64,000 nt of DNA from Megaustenia siamemsis (taxonomy: Eukaryota > Mollusca > Gastropoda > Stylommatophora > Ariophantidae), in NCBI GenBank assembly GCA_032433765.1, contig JAVIAB010000102.1:16387232-16451231 (forward strand). Direction: 5' to 3'. Below, piece after piece: positions 57,367-64,000 of the stretch. Both the position numbers and the translations under genes were made by a program. Under the pieces are notes generated by a model. It ran no database searches and was not told where the DNA came from. It was given only the letters and a program-made list of their open reading frames with translations. How positions within the stretch are numbered: the stretch's first letter is position 1; the number at the start of each line of letters is the position of its first letter.

Positions 57367-57702
57367 GTACTTGAATATATTGAGCTGCTGTAACATTGAT
57401 TATCTCGTTTGTTTACTTTAATTCTGCCTTTGCGCATCTTTCTTTATTGTATCGTTTTACAGGGCGTCTAACTCGTCACCGAACCTCGAAGCTCTTTAAA
57501 GGGGTTCACTACTAAAAGCTCGACCGCCAGGGTTTACCAACACATTTCCCAGCTGTCCTGTATGAACTGAGATCTACGTTACACTGACACTCACGAACAA
57601 CAACCGTATTGTGTAGACACACTTCCCCAATTGACAGAGATCAGAGGCAAGTCAATCAATCCCTGCCATCCCATAGTGGGATTGATGAAATTGAGATGGT
57701 AG
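57367..57702. other. Unassigned sequence
   Basis: No gene or element recognised. Confidence 0.5.
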
Positions 57703-58168
57703 TTCTTCTTCTTCTCCCTTTCAGCTCCCTGTGGAGCATAGGTCTTCAACAAATACTTTACAAGTCGTTCTGTTTCTTGCCATTCTTTTAAGATCATCCC
57801 ATGTTTTCCACCGACCATCTTCATCTCTGCCTCTATCTGTCTTCTCCAAGAATTCTTTTGGTCTTCCTCTTTGTCTTTTCCCCTGTGGATTCCAAAAAAG
57901 GGGCATGTTGTGTAATACTCTCAGTTAGTTTCCGCAGTGTGTGTCCTATCCAGCGCCATAGTCTTCGCTGTATCTCTTTATCCACTGGTATTTGACTGGT
58001 ACATTTCCATAATTCTATGTTAGTGACTTTGTCTTGCCATTTCCATCCTTTTATTCTGCGTAAGCATCCATTAATGAAAGTCTGTATCTTCATGATTGTT
58101 AATTTTGTTGTGCTCCATGTTTCACAGCAATACAATAGGCCTGACCTAACATTGGGGTTGGACATTTT
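57703..58168 (-). pseudogene. LINE-A reverse-transcriptase tail, longest copy
   Basis: Minus strand: SGLLYCCETWSTTKLTIMKI, then QTFINGCLRRIKGWKWQDKV, TNIELWKCTSQIPVDKEIQR and RLWRWIGHTLRKLTESITQH. After a frameshift near 57900: LFWNPQGKRQRGRPK, then TWDDLKRMARNRTTCKV and FVEDLCSTGS. It covers the thumb-to-C-terminus region; the catalytic palm is absent. Confidence 0.87.
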
Positions 58169-58477
58169 TATTTTTGTATTTAACCTAATTTCTTTGGATT
58201 TCCATATGTTTCAAATTGTTCCCAGCTCAAATTGTTCAAATTTGCCGTCTGTTATTTCATTTTTTTTTTTTTTAGAGAGAGAGAGAGATGGCAGTTACTC
58301 AACAAAAAACAAGCGGTATATTTGAACAGTTCTGCCACCACGTGACTAACAGAAAAGCCAAACCCATCACATGCAGCAATTTCCACTCAGAGTGGGAAAA
58401 AATGGCTGGACATTAGGAATGGTGGTACACTCCATACACCAACTGGAAATATTTCAGCAGACCATCATCTTTCTTAT
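58169..58477. other. Unassigned sequence
   Basis: A T-run at 58259-58274 is followed by a short GA run (58275-58288). No gene recognised. Confidence 0.45.
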
Positions 58478-58848
58478 GCAAGAACAATAAGAAAAATAAC
58501 CTCTTCTGAAATGAAATGTGTCAGACGAATGACAGGAAACAGTCTGAGAGATAAGATCAGAAATGAAGAAGTGAGAAAAAAGCTAGGAATAGCCCCCGCC
58601 ATAGAATATATAAGGAAACAACAAATAAGGTGGTTTGGCCACTGACAAGGCAGAAAGATCAAAGCACAACACAACGAGCCTTCAGCAAACGTTGTGAGTA
58701 CACCAGACCCAAAGATGGATCGATGGAATATTCGAAGCATTAGGAAACATAACCGCAGCAGAAACGAACAGAAGAGCAAAAGACCGCAAATTATATCTCC
58801 CCTCGACGCTGAAAGGCAAATGAGGAAGTAAAGAAGAGGAAGAAGATC
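58478..58848 (+). pseudogene. LINE-C reverse-transcriptase tail
   Basis: Plus strand: EMKCVRRMTGNSLRDKIRNE, LGIAPAIEYIRKQQIRWFGH, then RCEYTRPKDGSMEYSKH-type frameshifted sequence and RRAKDRKLYLPSTLKGK-like end. Breaks occur near 58642 and 58720. It ends AGTAAAGAAGAGGAAGAAG. Confidence 0.82.
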
Positions 58849-59489
58849 ATCTTTCGTCAGAGAACGGTCACTAGGAACTCCTACATCATATTTCTAGTCG
58901 TAAAGTGTCTGACACAAATGAAAGCCAACGTGCAACTGAGGACCTAGAAAATATCCACAAACTGCTGTCCAGTCTACAAGGTGGCCACGGTGTCAAGTCT
59001 AGTCAGAGGGTGGTGACCTAAGGCTGAAACTATGCGACAGTCGTTCCCTACTGGAAGGAACTATCAATTACATCATGGAAACAGGACTACAGATCTGACG
59101 TCGTGAACTAAATGGAAGGCCTCTCCTACTATTGTGGTTGGGTTTAACAGGTGAAACTGTTGCATCTGGGGGACAAGAAGTCGCATATGTCCAAGGATAG
59201 AGTCAGCGAGAAGAGGCGTAGTTAAAGCTTTATCGACCTGGAAGGACGCCATGGAAAACAGACCACTGTTGACAGGCAGTTAACGTCGAGAGAAGGAAAG
59301 GCTATAGGAGAACCCCAGACAGAAACTACGACCAGGCGGGTCGAACCACCCTGACCGGCATCCACTCTACGAGAAGGAAAACTCCTACGTCATACCAAGA
59401 CCCAGTCTGCTGGAGACGGAGTGTGTCAGTCTCAGTGCAGGTTTGGGGAAAACATCAGGACACTGACGAGGAAATGAGTGCCAACCTTG
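58849..59489. other. Unassigned sequence
   Basis: No gene or known element recognised. Composition is balanced and without tandem repeats, unlike its surroundings. It may be an eroded element of a type I do not recognise. Confidence 0.4.
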
Positions 59490-60545
59490 AGACCAGCTCA
59501 TCGTATGTCATAATGTTGTTCCTACCCCTCCACATGCAAGTGCCCACCTTACGACCAACTCATCGTGTGTCACAATGTTGTTCCTACCCCTCCACATGCA
59601 AGTGCCCACCTTACGACCAACTCATCGTATGTCATGATGTTGTTCCTACCCCTCCATATGCAAGTGCTGACCTTACGACCAACGCATCGTATGTCATGAT
59701 GTTGTTCCTACCTCTCCACATGCAAGTGCCCACCTTACGACCAACTCATCGTATGTCATGATGTTGTTCCTACCCCTCCATATGCAAGTGCCCACCTTAC
59801 GACCAACTCATCGTATGTCATGATGTTGTTCCTACCCCTCCATATGCAAGTGCCCACCTTACGACCAACTCATCGTATGTCACGATGTTGTTCCTACCTC
59901 TCCACATGCAAGTGCCCACTTTACGACCAACTCATCGTATGTCACGATGTTGTTCCTACCCCTCCATATGCAAGTGCTGACCTTACGACCAACTCATCGT
60001 ATGTCATGATGTTGTTCCTACCCCTCCACATGCAAGTGCTGACCTTACGACCAACTCATCGTATGTCATGATGTTGTTCCTACCCCTCCACATGCAAGTG
60101 CTGACCTTACGACCAACTCATCGTATGTCATGATGTTGTTCCTACCCCTCCATATGCAAGTGCTGACCTTACGACCAACTCATCGTATGTCATGATGTTG
60201 TTCCTACCTCTCCACATACAAGTGCCGTCTTTACGACCAACTCATCGTATGTCATGATGTTGTTCCTACCCCTCCATATGCAAGTGCTGACCTTACGACC
60301 AACTCATCGTATGTCATGATGTTGTTCCTACCCCTCCACATGCAAGTGCTGACCTTACGACCAACTCATCGTATGTCATGATGTTGTTCCTACCCCTCCA
60401 CATGCAAGTGCTGACCTTACGACCAACTCATCGTGTGTCATGATGTTGTTCCTACCCCTCCATATGCAAGTGCCCACCTTACGACCAACTCATCGTGTGT
60501 CATGATGGTGTTCCTACCTCTCCACATCCAAGTCGCGACCATGAC
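59490..60545. repeat. 62-bp minisatellite
   Basis: About 17 copies of GTATGTCATGATGTTGTTCC, then TACCCCTCCACATGCAAGTG, CTGACCTTACGACCAACTCA and TC. Two common alternatives (CCCACC/CTGACC and CACATG/CATATG) occur in mixed order. The last copy, around 60500, is diverged. Confidence 0.95.
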
Positions 60546-60797
60546 GCCAGCTCATCGCGCGTCGTGATATTTCTAAGACTCTTTCATGATGCAGAACAGA
60601 GTCAAGTTCGCACGATCAAGTTTTGAACACTAAAGAGTAAGAAAAACGCCCCAAGATAACGGCGCTACTGGACATAGCAAGAGATCGATTTCTAGGGGAA
60701 ATCTTGATTCTTGTTGAAAGTGTTATCACTTGGTACATTTTATGAAGCAGGGGCGTCACAGTAACATGAACCCAACGTTTTTTTTTTACACGGCATC

Positions 60798-61500
60798 TAT
60801 AGTCATCATCATCATATGCAATACCGGTTGGCGCTGGCGATCATGTCCTTCCACAATCTTCTATCCACATTGCATCGTGTCAGTTCTGTTGTTGACTGTT
60901 TTCCATGCCATGACACCAAGCTATCTAGTAATTTCTCTCTTTGTCGCCCGTGATCTCTCTTTCCCTGTATGTTGCCAGTTTTAATCAAGTATTCCAACTT
61001 TAATCTTCTCATAATGGGTCAGAAAAATATTGATTGCTTCTTTCTAATGTTTCTTAGGAGCTCCCTCTTTGTGCAGGCCTCTTTCAGAATTTCCTCGTTG
61101 GTCTTTTTAGCTGTCCAGGGAACTTTCAACATTCTTCTGAGAAGTACCATCTCTATGGCCTCTAATCGTCTTTTCATGTGTTTGACTAATGTCCATGATT
61201 CGCTTCCATAGGTCAGAATTGGCTCTATATAACACCGTTGAACTCTCTTTCACACTTCTATTGACATAGATTTGTTGTATAAGATATTTTTCATTTTCTG
61301 AAATGCTATTTTGGCCTGAACTATTCTGCTTTTTATTTATGTGGTGCATCTCCCATCTGATGTAATTATTATGCCCAAGTATTTGAAACGTTGCACTTGT
61401 TTCAGATTTGTTCTGTTTATTTTTATGCTGCCTGATGGTGATGATTTCTTCTTCGATATAACCATTACTTGTTTTCTTACTATTAAGACTGAGACATTTC
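60798..61500 (-). pseudogene. LINE-B-like reverse-transcriptase tail (second subfamily)
   Basis: Minus strand from 61500: a segment matching LSLNSKK (palm motif D), frame-shifted YLGI-like sequence, EMHHINKKQNSSGQNSISEN and EKYLIQQIYVNRSVKESSTV, then MRRLKLEYLIKTGNIQGKRD, HGRQREKLLDSLVSWHGKQS and TTELTRCNVDRRLWKDMI. The tail has ATG/CAT repeats at 60800-60815. The YADD-proximal edge has become the 35-bp tandem array. Confidence 0.8.
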
Positions 61501-62165
61501 TTGTTACTTTCTTTTACTATTATGTCTATTATTTCTTGTTACTTTCTTTTACTATTATGTCTATTATTTCTTGTTACTTTCTTTAGCTATTATGTCTATC
61601 ATTCCTTGTTACTTTCTTTTACTATTATGTCTATTATTTCTTGTTACTTTCTTTAGCTATTATGTCTATCATTTCTTGTTACTTTCTTTTGCTATTATGT
61701 CTATTATTTCTTGTTACTTTCTTTTGCTATTATGTCTATTATTTCTTGTTACTTTCTTTTACTATTATGTCTATCATTTCTTGTTACTTTCTTTTACTAT
61801 TATGTCTATCATTTCTTGTTACTTTCTTTTACTATTTTGTCTATCATTTCTTGTTACTTTCTTTAGCTATTATGTCTATTATTTCTTGTTACTTTGTTTT
61901 ACTATTATGTTTATCATTTGTTGTTACTTTCTTTTACTATTATGTCTATCATTTCTTGTTACTTTCTTTAGCTATTATGTCTATTATTTCTTGTTACTTT
62001 GTTTTACTATTATGTTTATCATTTTTTGTTACTTTCTTTTACTATTATGTCTATCTTTTCTTGTTACTTTCTTTTACTATTATGTCTATTATTTCTTGTT
62101 ACTTTCTTTTACTATTATGTTTATCATTTGTTGTTACTTTCTTTTACTATTATGTCTATATTTCT
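61497..62165. repeat. 35-bp minisatellite derived from reverse-transcriptase coding DNA
   Basis: About 19 copies of ATTTCTTGTTACTTTCTTTT, then ACTATTATGTCTATT. The unit aligns with the segment encoding DIIVKES/NKK in LINE-B (plus-strand TTGCTTTCTTTCACTATAAT, then GTCCAACATTTCTTGTAACTC at 35357-35397). The first unit is continuous with the LINE tail at 61500. Variants TTTAGC, TTTTGC and ATCATT are mixed. Confidence 0.92.
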
Positions 62166-62810
62166 TGTAGTTGGGAACTAGAGTACTTGCTGTAAAAGAT
62201 TGACGTATTTTCCCCAAATTTAAACTCATGGCATTGGTTTACCTTCTGTTAATGAAAACGGTAGAAGAGGACAGTAGACCACCAAAATAAGGCTCGCGGA
62301 CCACCAGTCGCCTCGGGCCGTCAGTTGGGCTACGCTGATTTATGTGATTCTACATATTTTATATGGTTACCAATTGTTGAAAAAAATTTCCCCTGAATTT
62401 GTTGTTTACGACACATTTTTCCTCTTATCTTCTATCTCTCTGTAATTTCATTTAAATCATACAATTACATGTATAATCATGATTTTATTTAGTTAATCCT
62501 TCGATTTTACTCATTTGAAGTTATTATTTGATTTTTAAAAGGGTTCTGGGTTTGTCTATTTTTTTCATATTGGACTTAATAATGTTGTTTGTCGTTACAG
62601 CGTAATTTTGCAAGTCTATTTTGGCAAGTTTCGTATTTTCTGTTTGGCTTTCTTGATGTTGCACAATCCTATTTGGCATGCTAATCTCTTTATTGAATAT
62701 GATTATAGTTTGCCTGCGGCTTTCTCTATCTCTAGAACACCGGTTATACTAGGGTTCTGGTTATTGTTATGTATGGTTACAGGTTAGAGTAACTAACAAC
62801 GCTTCACTGT
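62166..62810. other. Unassigned A+T-rich sequence
   Basis: No gene or element recognised. A CTTCTTCTTCTT run at 62812-62824 marks the LINE-C tail. Confidence 0.45.
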
Positions 62811-63300
62811 CTTCTTCTTCTTCTTTCCTTCCTCATCTGCCTTTCAGCGTCGAGGGGAGATATAATTTGCGGTCTTTTGCTCTTCTGTTCGCCTCTGCTG
62901 CTGTTATGTTTCCTAATGCTTCTAATATTCCATCGATCCATCTTTTTCGTGGTCGACCCTTGGGTCTGGTGTTCTCACAACGTTTGTTGAAGTCTCGTTG
63001 TGTTGTGTTTTGATCTTTCTGCCTTGTCACGTGGCCAAACCGTTTTATGTGTTGTTTCCTTATATATTCTATGGCGGGGGCTATTCCTAGCTTTTTCTCA
63101 GTTCTTTATTTCTGATCTTATCTCTCAGACTGATTCCTGTCATTCGTCTAACACATTTCATCTCTGTAGAGGTTATTTTTCTGATTGTTCTTGCATCTAG
63201 GGTCCAGGTCTGCCATTGGTAGCACAACGTTGGAATGAAGATTGTATTGTATAGTGCTCGTTTTGCCTCCAGAGTTATTTCCTGGTTGGATAATAGTGGG
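62811..63300 (-). pseudogene. LINE-C reverse-transcriptase tail, long minus-strand copy
   Basis: Minus strand: NQEITLEA-type segment, AIQYNLHSNVVLPMADLDPR-like frameshifted part, EMC, KKLGIAPAIEYIRKQHIKRF-like part, then MTRQKDQNTTQRDFNKRCEN, TRPKGRPRKRWIDGILEALG, NITAAEANRRAKDRKLYLPS and TLKGR. The last 65 codons are open. It is cut at its 5' side by GGTTGG-type repeats leading into the tetranucleotide array. Confidence 0.85.
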
Positions 63301-63327
63301 TTGGTGGATGGGTTGGGTGGGTGGTTT

Positions 63328-64000
<673 letters not shown>

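Overview
This looks like repeat-rich, gene-poor DNA from an invertebrate animal nucleus. I infer a lophotrochozoan, probably a mollusc, because the window carries many decayed C-terminal fragments of non-LTR retrotransposons of the endonuclease/reverse-transcriptase type common in mollusc genomes. The species cannot be read from the sequence. I see no intact host gene. The long open frames (up to 782 codons) are products of tandem repetition. The only recognisable protein segments come from transposable elements.

Layout. 1-20020 is a 20/21-bp satellite in two blocks, separated by a cleanly inserted pogo/Tigger-like DNA transposon (12617-13905) that keeps only the CENP-B-like DNA-binding end of its transposase. 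The satellite has a higher-order structure marked by a recurring variant cassette, and it decays gradually at its right edge. 20030-31600 alternates retroelement 3' fragments with 38-, 51-, 25-, 78-, C-rich and 31-bp minisatellites. 31700-36500 holds Penelope-like, LINE and SINE fragments and a 610-bp TCTG array. 36650-39722 is a 54-bp minisatellite, then 2.25 kb of GTAAA/GTAAG repeat that runs straight into a SINE. 40000-53330 is a nest of SINEs inside LINEs. 53327-55395 is purine-rich minisatellite. 55400-64000 is more LINE debris, 62- and 35-bp minisatellites and a compound tetranucleotide array.

Family labels used here are mine. SINE1 has a tRNA-like head and a TTTAC-type tail. SINE2 has a tRNA-like head and, on the minus strand, an A-rich end. 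SINE3 has a tRNA-like head and a CTTTAC tail. LINE-A to LINE-I are reverse-transcriptase tails told apart by their C-terminal signatures. PLE-like fragments carry a degenerate hammerhead-ribozyme-like core.

Main idea. Several tandem arrays can be traced to a specific piece of a mobile element lying beside them: a LINE 3' end (38-bp array), a reverse-transcriptase coding segment (35-bp array), a SINE tail (GTAAA array) and an internal SINE 10-mer (33536-33580). The window reads as a place where dead mobile elements are turned into tandem repeats, and new SINEs then insert into both. Insertion order can be read from target-site duplications and from empty-site paralogues within the window.
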